Below the pieces are notes generated by a model. It did not search any database. It saw only the letters and a program-made list of their open reading frames with translations, and was not told the origin of the DNA. From UBA1672 sp964587815 (GTDB taxonomy: Bacteria; Pseudomonadota; Alphaproteobacteria; Micavibrionales; Micavibrionaceae), in the NCBI GenBank assembly GCA_964587815.1, contig CAZPMH010000028.1:1-22796 (forward strand): 22,796 nucleotides of DNA, in the 5' to 3' direction. The translations under genes were made by a program, and so were the position numbers. Positions 14,458 through 21,305 of this stretch are shown here, piece by piece. The first letter of the stretch is position 1, and each line of letters begins with the position of its first letter.

Positions 14458-14850
14458 ATGAGAAGGTTTCCCAAGATCAGAGCTTTTGTTCGCGTGACTG
14501 TTTGTTTTGCGGCAGTGCTTATGGTTTATGACGTTGGCGTCGCGCGGGCACAAGATGCCCTTTTCTTTGACGGGGCAGATGAGATTCCCGTGATGCCGGG
14601 AACGGAAGAGGCGCAAGCGCGCGGTTTTCGTTTTGATAAGCCGGAAGGCGAGATTGTTGAGGTTTATGCCGATATTGGTGCTTTCAAGCCGTCTCAGGTT
14701 TTGTCGTTTTACAGGCAGACATTGCCGCAGCTGGGTTGGGGGCGCGTGGATGCGGACTCGTTTTACAGAGACGCGCAGCAGCTTGATATTTCCTTCTCAC
14801 AAGAGGCGGGTGCGCATATGATGCGTATTCTGATTCGACCCAGCCTTTAG
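14458..14850 (+). CDS. Small secreted alphaproteobacterial protein next to mutM
   Basis: A 130-residue protein with a basic N-terminus and hydrophobic stretch (residues 1-31, cut near ARA) and a mature domain of about 100 residues. The mature part has the block GFRFDKPEGEIVEVYADIG, then VLSFYRQTLPQLGWGRVD and DISFSQEAG, which I recognise as a recurring small secreted protein in alphaproteobacteria found close to mutM; its function is not established. There is no clear ribosome site. It starts 14 bp after mutM and is likely cotranscribed. Residues FYRQTLPQLGW are reminiscent of small periplasmic alpha/beta domains. Confidence 0.75.
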   Translation: MRRFPKIRAFVRVTVCFAAVLMVYDVGVARAQDALFFDGADEIPVMPGTEEAQARGFRFDKPEGEIVEVYADIGAFKPSQVLSFYRQTLPQLGWGRVDADSFYRDAQQLDISFSQEAGAHMMRILIRPSL

Positions 14851-14860
14851 CGTGTTGTTT

Positions 14861-14886
14861 TGATTCGCATAAATCTTTACGAATCA
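14861..14886. repeat. Inverted repeat upstream of rpsT promoter
   Basis: TGATTCG (14861-14867) and CGAATCA (14880-14886), perfect 7-bp arms 12 bp apart, just in front of a candidate -35. It may be a regulator site or the weak end of the mutM operon. Confidence 0.45.
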
Positions 14887-14887
14887 C

Positions 14888-14917
14888 TTGACATCTGCCC
14901 CCTATAACCCTTATTAC
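14888..14917 (+). promoter_or_regulatory. Candidate rpsT promoter
   Basis: A perfect TTGACA (14888-14893), 18 bp, then TATTAC (14912-14917). It would give an rpsT leader of about 135 nt, within which the DnaA-box matches at 14981 and 15014 lie. Confidence 0.5.
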
Positions 14918-14980
14918 TCACGTTCAGTTTTCGATTGTTGGCGTTTCACCCACCAGACGAAAGAAATAAGAAAATAATCC

Positions 14981-15022
14981 TGTGGATTACTTTGGTATAA
15001 AAATTGTACTATTTGTGCATAA
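14981..15022 (-). promoter_or_regulatory. DnaA-box pair upstream of rpsT-dnaA
   Basis: TGTGCATAA at 15014-15022 is an exact minus-strand match to TTATNCACA; TGTGGATTA at 14981-14989 is one base off TTATCCACA. The sequence between and around them is AT-rich. They could regulate rpsT-dnaA or be part of an origin; two sites alone do not decide this. Confidence 0.4.
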
Positions 15023-15057
15023 AGAAATGTAAGTAAAGATTTGAAAAGGTTTGAATA

Positions 15058-15318
15058 ATGGCAAATCATGCATCAGCAAGAAAGCGCGTCCGTCGTAATA
15101 AAAGACGCGAAGACATTAACAAAGCGCGTCGTAGCCGCATCCGTACCTTCGTAAAAAAGGTTGAGGCAGCGATCAGTGAAGGTAACGCAAAAGAAGCGAA
15201 TCAAGCGTTAACCAAGGCTCAGCCTGAGATGTACAAGGGTGTGTCAAAGGGTATTTTGCACAAAAACACTGTTGCACGTAAACTTTCACGCCTGAATAAG
15301 CGTATTAAAGCGCTTTAA
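15058..15318 (+). CDS. rpsT: 30S ribosomal protein S20
   Basis: An 86-residue basic protein beginning MANHASARKRVRRNKRR, the family signature, and ending with the conserved KGVSKGILHKNTVARKLSRLNKRIKAL region that packs on 16S rRNA. S20 binds 16S rRNA early in small-subunit assembly. The length is standard. AAAAGG at 15044-15049 sits 8 bp before the ATG. It has its own likely promoter (14888-14917) and terminator (15390 onwards). dnaA follows 528 bp later on the same strand. Confidence 0.98.
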   Translation: MANHASARKRVRRNKRREDINKARRSRIRTFVKKVEAAISEGNAKEANQALTKAQPEMYKGVSKGILHKNTVARKLSRLNKRIKAL

Positions 15319-15389
15319 TATTACGGTGTTTTACGTGAGTTTTTTTGTTCTTAACTAAGACTCATATCATTTTGAAAATATTAATTAAT

Positions 15390-15424
15390 GGGCCTTTTGC
15401 ATATGTCAGGAGGCCCTTTGTTCT
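15390..15424 (+). terminator. Probable rpsT terminator
   Basis: GGGCCT (15390-15395) pairs perfectly with AGGCCC (15411-15416) around a 15-nt loop, followed by TTTGTTCT. The loop is long, but the GC-rich stem and T-rich tail fit intrinsic termination 72 bp after rpsT. Confidence 0.55.
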
Positions 15425-15767
15425 GGGCGGACTCATCTTTTGTATTAAAATTTCTTTTTTTCATGTTTATGATTTGTTCTCATTGCGCGATTGTATTTTT
15501 ATGGTGTAGGGTTCTTTTCAAGGTTGGCAGGGAAAATTCTACAACCCGTTGGTTTGGTATCGTTCGCGCCTTAAAATTAATTAAGGTAGATTGATCAGAG
15601 AGCGTCATAGTTTCATGACGCAGGGGAAGTCCTTACATAATAACCGTAGCACGTGCTGCTTGCGATGATTCTGTAAACGGGCCTCAAAAAAACGAAAAGA
15701 CTGAAGAAAATATTGTTGGTCGCTTATGCGCTCAAGCCCTTTTCTTCGACCTGATTTAAGGTTCGTG

Positions 15768-15786
15768 CGAAAAAAGAATTTTTTCG
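15768..15786. repeat. Hairpin in dnaA leader
   Basis: CGAAAAAA and TTTTTTCG arms of 8 bp around GAA, about 60 bp before the dnaA start. The T-run on its 3' side is part of the stem, so it is not a normal terminator; it could affect dnaA leader stability. Confidence 0.45.
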
Positions 15787-15846
15787 TAAACGCTCCTTAC
15801 TGCCAAAACCTAATTGTTTAAAAAAATAAAAAAAATGGAGAAAATT

Positions 15847-17292
15847 ATGTCTGAGATTTCTGGTAAAACGTCTGTTGGAAAAACAGCGGCAGGTGCTGAT
15901 TTAGGTGAAGCACCGCTGGTGCCAACGCCGGAGATCAAAGCTTTGTGGGATGCTGTTCATAATGATATGCGCCAAGAATTCGGCGAAGCAATCTTCCGTA
16001 GCTGGCTCAAGCCTTTAACATTGCGTGCCTGTTATCACGGCACAATGGAAGTGTCTGTTCCAACGCGTTTTATGCGTGACTGGATTCAAACGCATTATGC
16101 AGAGCGCCTTTCTGAGATGTGCACTGAACGTGACGAGACGATCAAGCGCATTCAGATTGTTGTTGTGCAAAATGCGATGACTGACGAAGCCCTTAGTTCT
16201 GCTTCTTCTGCATCTGCGGATGTTGCGCCGGAACAAACAGACGCCCAGTTAAAAGCGGATATCGCGGAAGTGTCCTCTCCATTGGATGCGCGCTATACGT
16301 TTGATAGCTTTGTTGTCGGGAAATCAAATGCGTTGGCGCATGCAGCTGCACGTCGTGTTGTCGGCAGTGCAAATATCCCGTTTAATCCGCTGTTTCTTTA
16401 TGGCGGTGTTGGTTTGGGTAAAACCCACCTTTTGCACGCGATTGCGCATATCATTAACGAGAATGCGCCAGAGAAGAACGTGATGTATCTTTCGGCTGAG
16501 AAGTTTATGTATCAGTTCGTCAAGGCGTTGCGTGCGAATGATACGATGAGCTTTAAGGAGCTGTTCCGTAGCGTCGATGTTTTGATGATTGATGACATCC
16601 AGTTTATCGCAGGCAAGGAATCAACGCAGGAAGAGTTTTTCCATACGTTCAACGCTCTGATTGATCAGAACAAGCAGATTGTTATTTCTGCGGATCGTCC
16701 GCCGAGCGAGCTAAACGGTATTGATGAGCGTCTTCGTTCACGCCTTGCCTGGGGCTTGGTTGCGGATATTCACCCCTCAACCTATGAATTGCGCCTTGGG
16801 ATTTTGCAGTCCAAGCGTGAGCGTTTGGGCGCGGATGTGCCGGATAGTGTTCTTGAGTTTCTGGCGTTGAAAGTGACATCGAATATTCGTGAATTGGAGG
16901 GTGCGCTGAACCGAATCGTTGCGCATGCGGATGTGTCTTCACAAGAGATTACGCTTTCCTCCACTCAAGAGGTTCTACAAGATTTGCTTCGTGCGCATGA
17001 TCGCCGAATCACGATTGATGAAATTCAGCGCAAAGTGGCCGAGCATTATAATCTTCGTTTGTCTGATATGCATTCTGCGCGTCGTGCGCGTGCGGTTGCG
17101 CGCCCACGTCAGGTTGCGATGTATCTTGCGAAGTTGTTGACCGCGCGCTCATTGCCTGAGATTGGCCGCAAGTTTGGCGGGCGTGACCATACCACGGTTA
17201 TGCATGCGATTCGCAAGGTTGAGGAGTTGATCGGTGACGATGAGCAAATCGCACAGGATGTTGAAGTTGTGCGCCGCGCGCTGACCGGTTAA
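15847..17292 (+). CDS. dnaA: Chromosomal replication initiator DnaA
   Basis: A 481-residue AAA+ protein that binds DnaA boxes and melts the origin. Domain I (about 28-100) includes KALWDAVHNDMRQEFGEAIFRSWLKPL; a variable Ser/Ala-rich linker follows (about 112-145); the ATPase has YTFDSFVVGKSN, Walker A GGVGLGKTH (186-194) and Walker B LMIDD (246-250). Domain IV ends with the DnaA signature GGRDHTTVMHAIRKVEEL. ATG 15847 was chosen because TGGAG lies 6 bp before it; the in-frame ATG 15835 and TTG 15814 lack a site and would add a lysine-rich stub. It stands alone after rpsT and is followed by a terminator. Confidence 0.98.
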   Translation: MSEISGKTSVGKTAAGADLGEAPLVPTPEIKALWDAVHNDMRQEFGEAIFRSWLKPLTLRACYHGTMEVSVPTRFMRDWIQTHYAERLSEMCTERDETIKRIQIVVVQNAMTDEALSSASSASADVAPEQTDAQLKADIAEVSSPLDARYTFDSFVVGKSNALAHAAARRVVGSANIPFNPLFLYGGVGLGKTHLLHAIAHIINENAPEKNVMYLSAEKFMYQFVKALRANDTMSFKELFRSVDVLMIDDIQFIAGKESTQEEFFHTFNALIDQNKQIVISADRPPSELNGIDERLRSRLAWGLVADIHPSTYELRLGILQSKRERLGADVPDSVLEFLALKVTSNIRELEGALNRIVAHADVSSQEITLSSTQEVLQDLLRAHDRRITIDEIQRKVAEHYNLRLSDMHSARRARAVARPRQVAMYLAKLLTARSLPEIGRKFGGRDHTTVMHAIRKVEELIGDDEQIAQDVEVVRRALTG

Positions 17293-17296
17293 TTCC

Positions 17297-17311
17297 AAAA
17301 CTATAAGTTTT
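17297..17311. repeat. Small hairpin after dnaA
   Basis: AAAACT-ATA-AGTTTT, perfect 6-bp arms with a 3-nt loop, 5 bp after the dnaA stop codon. It lacks a GC-rich stem and a T-tail. Confidence 0.35.
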
Positions 17312-17325
17312 CTCCTAAAAAGGTG

Positions 17326-17358
17326 CGGGCGTTCATTATTGGATGCTCGTTTCTTTTT
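17326..17358 (+). terminator. dnaA terminator
   Basis: CGGGCGT (17326-17332) pairs with ATGCTCG (17343-17349), counting two G-U pairs, around a 10-nt loop, followed by TTTCTTTTT. It lies 34 bp after dnaA and just before the convergent gene ends. Confidence 0.65.
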
Positions 17359-17361
17359 GTG

Positions 17362-18198
17362 CTAGGGCGGAACAATAATTACGCTACTATCACTTGCTGA
17401 AAATCTTATGTTTCCGTTTTCTGCTGTCGTTGATGTGGTAACTGTCAGAACCCCGTCGACTATTGTTGTTGAGCCGCTTAGAACACTTGCGCCGCCGCTT
17501 ATGGAGACTGAGCATGTTTCAGTCGGTAAAAGTGTGCCGCTGCAATCGGTTTCAAGAAGCAGAAATCCGTTTATAGCGCTCAGCGGGCAAAGTGCATTCG
17601 GAGTGGGGCCGATGAATACAACGCTACATCCGTTGGTTGGCGAAACGGAAACGGAGATTATGTCTTGATCGCAGGTTCCGTTGTTCGTGATGGTGATGCT
17701 CTGGCTTTGTAAATTATATCCAGGACTTCCGTTTGTTATGCTCCATGTCGTTAATGTTGGTATATCAAGGCTTCCAATATTTCCCGGTGAAAGGCCAATG
17801 ACTGAGATGCTGTTTGACCCATTGCAAATTTCTATGGCATTGCTCGATGTGTTAAATTCAATTTGCCCCGTATCACTGCAGGCTGATCCGATTGCGCTGC
17901 TTGCAAACGCAATCCAGTTTGTGCCATCGCAATATTCGAAATTATTCGATGTAGTGTTATATTCCATCGTTCCTTCCGTTACGCCACCACATGTGCCTGT
18001 TACAGAACCTGATGACATGGAGACGAAGTTCGTACCATTACAATATCGGTAGATTTGAATCGCAGGATCATATTCCCATAAACCGGCTTGCGTGCAGGTT
18101 GCAAGGCTGCCACCCGCGGTGCAGGGGGCTGCCATAGCGTGATTCGGTGCGTAACACATTGATATCAATAAACATAATATGGAAAGCGTGCGAAACAT
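17362..18198 (-). CDS. Secreted protein with three YCNGTNW-type repeats
   Basis: A 278-residue protein with a signal peptide (1-24, cut near AMA). Three related units of about 21 residues follow: residues 40-60 (WEYDPAIQIYRYCNGTNFVSM), 77-97 (centre FEYCDGTNWIAF) and 111-131 (centre IEICNGSNSISV), each giving a short hydrophobic-polar strand pair around a Cys-Asn/Asp-Gly-Thr/Ser-Asn core. The C-terminal part (about 150-278) is Ser/Thr/Asn-rich with ITITNNGTCDQDIISVSVS, TETCSVSISGGA, the look of an Ig-like or ASH-type extracellular domain, with several cysteines for disulfides. It is probably an exported surface or adhesion protein. It stands alone, divergent from bioB; function unknown. Confidence 0.75.
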   Translation of the reverse strand: MFRTLSILCLLISMCYAPNHAMAAPCTAGGSLATCTQAGLWEYDPAIQIYRYCNGTNFVSMSSGSVTGTCGGVTEGTMEYNTTSNNFEYCDGTNWIAFASSAIGSACSDTGQIEFNTSSNAIEICNGSNSISVIGLSPGNIGSLDIPTLTTWSITNGSPGYNLQSQSITITNNGTCDQDIISVSVSPTNGCSVVFIGPTPNALCPLSAINGFLLLETDCSGTLLPTETCSVSISGGASVLSGSTTIVDGVLTVTTSTTAENGNIRFSASDSSVIIVPP

Positions 18199-18294
18199 GG
18201 GATCGGTGTGTTTTTGGTGGAATGCTATGATTTACAGCCCTTCTATTGTCTTATAACTATTGACCGCATGCAAGCATCATCCTAGTTTAAGGGG

Positions 18295-19293
18295 ATGAGT
18301 AGTGAGGAAAACATGACATATTCTTTGGAAGAGGTTACGGCGCTCTATAATCGTCCGTTGTTGGATTTGGTTTATGAGGCGGCAGGCGTGCATCGCGCGA
18401 ATCACAAGGCGAATGAGATGCAGATGTGTACCTTGCTCTCAATCAAGACGGGCGGATGTGCAGAAGATTGCGGCTATTGTTCGCAGAGTATTCATAATGA
18501 CGCGGAGCTTGATAAAGAAATTTTGATGAAAACCGATGCGGTTTTAGAGCAAGCGCGGGCGGCCAAAGAATCAGGCTCGACGCGGTTTTGCATGGGCGCG
18601 GCCTGGCCGAAAGTGATGGATGGGCGCGCGTTTGACCGTGTGTGCGAGATGGTGAAGGGCGTAACGGATATGGGCATGGAGGCGTGTTGTACGCTGGGTA
18701 TGCTGACCGAAGACCAAGCCATGAAATTAAAAGAGGCGGGGCTGACGGCTTATAATCACAATCTGGATACATCCCGTGAATTTTATGACAAGGTGATTAC
18801 GACCCGCACCTATGATGATCGGTTGGATACGCTTAAAAACGTCGCGAAGGCTGGGATTTCAGCCTGTTGTGGTGGTATTTTGGGGCTTGGCGAATCGGAA
18901 GAGGATCGGATTTCATTGCTCCATACCCTCTCGAATTTAGAGCCGCAGCCCGAATCGGTGCCGATTAATATGTTGGTGCCTGTGGCAGGGACACCGATGG
19001 AAAATAACAAGATGCTCGATATTTTTGAGTGGATTCGCTGTATTGCGGTGGCGCGTATTTTGATGCCGAAGGCGATGGTACGCTTGTCTGCGGGGCGTTT
19101 GACGATTTCTAAGGAAGCGCAGGCGATGGCCTTTATGGCGGGCGCGAACGCGATTTTCACAGGTGAGAAGCTGCTGACGACGCCGAATCCTGAAAAAGAT
19201 GCGGATTACGGCCTGCTCGCTGAGCTGGGGATCGAGCCACGCAAACCCTTTAAGGACGAGCGAAATGTTTCAGAAGATATTGTCGCAGCTTAA
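18295..19293 (+). CDS. bioB: Biotin synthase
   Basis: A 332-residue radical SAM enzyme that inserts sulfur into dethiobiotin, the last step of biotin synthesis. The radical SAM cluster motif is C55-x3-C59-x2-C62 (CAEDCGYCSQS); other family blocks are STRFCMGAAW, YNHNLDTSREFY, TTRTYDDRLDTL, CCGGILGLGES, VPINMLVPVAGTP and VRLSAGR. Two starts are possible: ATG 18295 (AAGGGG almost touching it) and ATG 18313 (GAGGA upstream). It opens the cluster and overlaps bioF by 29 bp. No clear BirA or BioR operator was recognised in the 96-bp divergent spacer. Confidence 0.98.
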   Translation: MSSEENMTYSLEEVTALYNRPLLDLVYEAAGVHRANHKANEMQMCTLLSIKTGGCAEDCGYCSQSIHNDAELDKEILMKTDAVLEQARAAKESGSTRFCMGAAWPKVMDGRAFDRVCEMVKGVTDMGMEACCTLGMLTEDQAMKLKEAGLTAYNHNLDTSREFYDKVITTRTYDDRLDTLKNVAKAGISACCGGILGLGESEEDRISLLHTLSNLEPQPESVPINMLVPVAGTPMENNKMLDIFEWIRCIAVARILMPKAMVRLSAGRLTISKEAQAMAFMAGANAIFTGEKLLTTPNPEKDADYGLLAELGIEPRKPFKDERNVSEDIVAA

Positions 19294-20368
19294 ATCTGCC
19301 GGGCGGTATCGTTCTCTTTCCCTTCCAAACGGTATTGATCTTACCTCTAATGATTATTTGGGGATGGCGGCGCATGAGGGTTTGCGCCGTTTGGCGATTG
19401 ATGCCCTGTCTGATGGTTTGGATGTTGGTGCGGCGGGCTCGCGGTTATTACGTGGGCATACGAAGGCGCATCAGGATTTAGAGGATTTTGCCGCGACTCA
19501 CTTTGCCGCGGGGGCGTGTCTTTATTTTTCCAGCGGGTTTCAGGCCAATTATGCGGTTTTGACGACCTTGCCGCGGCGGGGGGATGTTGTTGTCTATGAT
19601 TCGCTGGTGCATGCGAGCATGCGGGACGGGCTGAAAGCCTGCGATGCGAAAGCATTTAAGTTTGCGCATAATGATGCGGATGCTTTGGAGGATGTTTTAA
19701 AGCGGTATCGCGAAAAGGCAAAAAATTTATGGATTGCGGTTGAGTCGGTTTATTCGATGGATGGTGATGTTGCGCCCCTTGATGATTTTTATGCTTTGGC
19801 GGAAAAATATAATGCCTATCTGATTATTGATGAGGCGCATGGAACGGGTGTGTTTGGTGATGGTGGCCGGGGTGTGAGCTGGGATTTGATTTCGCGTTAT
19901 GGCTATGATCGGATCATGAGCCTGCATACATGCGGGAAGGCGATTGGCGTTGCGGGCGGTTTGGTGTGTGCGTCTGACGATGTGATTTCTTATATGATTA
20001 ATGCCGCGCGGCCGTTCATTTATTCGACGGCGCCGATGCCGTTGCAGGCGATTTTGGTGCAGCGATCTTTGGAGATGTTAGCCGGAGAAGAGGGAGACGT
20101 ACGGCGCAAAAAATTGATGTCGCTTTGTGAAATTTCGCACGAGATTTACGGAGGGGAGGGGACGCAAATTGTGCCGATTATTTTGGGCTCTGATGAGCGT
20201 GCCGTTTTCGTTTCACAGGCGCTTCAGAAAGAGGGGTTTGATGTGCGAGCGATCCGTCCGCCGACTGTTCCTGAGGGCACGGCACGTCTTCGATTGTCGT
20301 TGAGCTCAGCGCTGTCAGAGCAAAATTTACGCGACTTTGCGTCTTGTTATAAATCAATCAATAAATGA
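19265..20368 (+). CDS. bioF: 8-amino-7-oxononanoate synthase
   Basis: A 367-residue PLP enzyme that condenses pimeloyl thioester with alanine. Visible: SNDYLGMA near the N-terminus (29-36), GAAGSRLLRGHT (56-66), CLYFSSGFQANYAVL (85-99), DEAHGTGVFG (189-198) holding the cofactor-binding aspartate and histidine, and the PLP lysine K225 in SLHTCGKAIGVAGG. Most BioF proteins have TLGK or TFGK; TCGK is a mild variant. The start at ATG 19265 has AAGGA 8 bp before it and gives the usual N-terminus; it overlaps the end of bioB by 29 bp, suggesting coupling. Confidence 0.95.
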   Translation: MFQKILSQLKSAGRYRSLSLPNGIDLTSNDYLGMAAHEGLRRLAIDALSDGLDVGAAGSRLLRGHTKAHQDLEDFAATHFAAGACLYFSSGFQANYAVLTTLPRRGDVVVYDSLVHASMRDGLKACDAKAFKFAHNDADALEDVLKRYREKAKNLWIAVESVYSMDGDVAPLDDFYALAEKYNAYLIIDEAHGTGVFGDGGRGVSWDLISRYGYDRIMSLHTCGKAIGVAGGLVCASDDVISYMINAARPFIYSTAPMPLQAILVQRSLEMLAGEEGDVRRKKLMSLCEISHEIYGGEGTQIVPIILGSDERAVFVSQALQKEGFDVRAIRPPTVPEGTARLRLSLSSALSEQNLRDFASCYKSINK

Positions 20369-20606
20369 TTTTATTACCTTGCTTTATGTAATTGATTTTA
20401 AATTATAATTTAGCTTCATATAAAATATATACAGCACGTAGCGTATACAGACTTTTGTTCTTTATTTTCGTGTTTTATAAATTTGATTCTGAAGCGTATA
20501 GAATCGGTAAGAAAAATACCGTATGGTCAGTGTGCCTTATTTTGCAAATTAATAAAGAGTGGTGGATCGCTTTCTAGCGTTTATCCACATATGAAAAGGG
20601 ATCATT
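20369..20606. other. AT-rich spacer inside the biotin cluster
   Basis: A 238-bp AT-rich gap between bioF and bioD, much longer than the other gaps of the cluster. It has two copies of AGCGTATA (20439-20446 and 20493-20500), an inverted repeat GATTCT/AGAATC (20485-20490, 20500-20505) and a perfect DnaA box at its end. A 61-codon open frame from a TTG lacks a ribosome site and is not called. A separate promoter for bioD-bioA may lie here. Confidence 0.5.
20581..20589 (+). promoter_or_regulatory. Perfect DnaA box upstream of bioD
   Basis: TTATCCACA, the strongest form of the DnaA consensus, 17 bp before the bioD start, next to its ribosome site (AAAAGGG). A single box can arise by chance. Confidence 0.4.
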
Positions 20607-21260
20607 ATGACGCGCATTGTGATTGCAGGCACGGATACGGATATCGGTAAAACCGTTTTTTCAGCCGCGCTGATGGTGGGTTTGGAGGCGGCCGGATTTA
20701 CCCCTCATTATTGGAAGCCGATTCAATCGGGCATCGAGACGATTGATAAGCATACGGTGAAAACATTGAGTGGTTTGGAAGCAGACCGGTTTTTGCCCGA
20801 ACGCTATGTTTTGACAGAGCCTCTTTCCCCGCATCGATCGGCGGAGTTGGACGATGTGTTGTTGGATGCGGATGATTTACATGACTCAGAAAACATCCCG
20901 CCTTGTGACGGTGCGTTGGTTATAGAAGGGGCGGGCGGATTGATGGTTCCGCTGACACGTGAGGATTTGCAGATTGATCTCTATAAGGCGTGGGATGTTC
21001 CCGTTGTGTTGTGTGCGCGTACCACGCTCGGCACAATCAATCACAGTTTGTTATCGGTTGAGGTGTTGAAGGCGCGCAATATTCCAATCAAAGGTTTGGT
21101 TTTCATTGGCGAAGATAATCCTGATAATATTCGAACGATCGCAGAGTTTTCAGGTGTTCCTGTTTTGGGGCATATGCCGAGGATGGAAAAACTTGATCCC
21201 GAGTCTTTGCGGGATATGTTCGCCGCGCGATTTAAAGCGACTGATTTCGTCGATCCATGA
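20607..21260 (+). CDS. bioD: Dethiobiotin synthetase
   Basis: A 217-residue ATP-dependent carboxylase that closes the ureido ring to give dethiobiotin. The P-loop GTDTDIGKT (8-16) is the family start, WKPIQSG (about 36-42) carries the catalytic lysine, and EGAGGLMVPL (about 109-118) is the second conserved block; CARTTLGTINHSLL follows. Length is standard. AAAAGGG lies 6 bp before the ATG. It comes after the long AT-rich gap and precedes bioA by 45 bp. Confidence 0.97.
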   Translation: MTRIVIAGTDTDIGKTVFSAALMVGLEAAGFTPHYWKPIQSGIETIDKHTVKTLSGLEADRFLPERYVLTEPLSPHRSAELDDVLLDADDLHDSENIPPCDGALVIEGAGGLMVPLTREDLQIDLYKAWDVPVVLCARTTLGTINHSLLSVEVLKARNIPIKGLVFIGEDNPDNIRTIAEFSGVPVLGHMPRMEKLDPESLRDMFAARFKATDFVDP

Positions 21261-21305
21261 CGTTCCCCTTGACGTTTTTTACGGGTTTTGACACTACTAA
21301 GCCTT

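Larger units (their letters stand above)
15319..15846. other. Non-coding spacer between rpsT and dnaA
   Basis: This 528-bp stretch holds no convincing gene. It is AT-rich at both ends and contains a terminator-like hairpin (15390-15424), an inverted repeat CCTTAA-N6-TTAAGG (15569-15586), a perfect hairpin GCGTCAT-N6-ATGACGC (15602-15621), a 10-bp palindrome AGCACGTGCT (15648-15657) and a stem CGAAAAAA-GAA-TTTTTTCG (15768-15786) close to dnaA. One short open frame (15388-15594) with a hydrophobic stretch overlaps the terminator and lacks a ribosome site. No exact DnaA box was seen here. Confidence 0.6.

Noticed and set aside
15388..15594. 68-codon open frame with a hydrophobic stretch between rpsT and dnaA
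   Set aside because: Its start lies inside the rpsT terminator hairpin, there is no ribosome site, and the composition looks non-coding.
15319..15846. oriC directly upstream of dnaA
   Set aside because: No exact DnaA box was found in this spacer; only scattered inverted repeats and AT-rich patches.
18199..18294. BirA or BioR operator upstream of bioB
   Set aside because: TTATAACTAT only loosely resembles the BioR palindrome TTAT-NN-ATAA; no full match found.
20392..20577. 61-codon open frame between bioF and bioD
   Set aside because: TTG start, no ribosome site, AT-driven composition; better explained as intergenic DNA.
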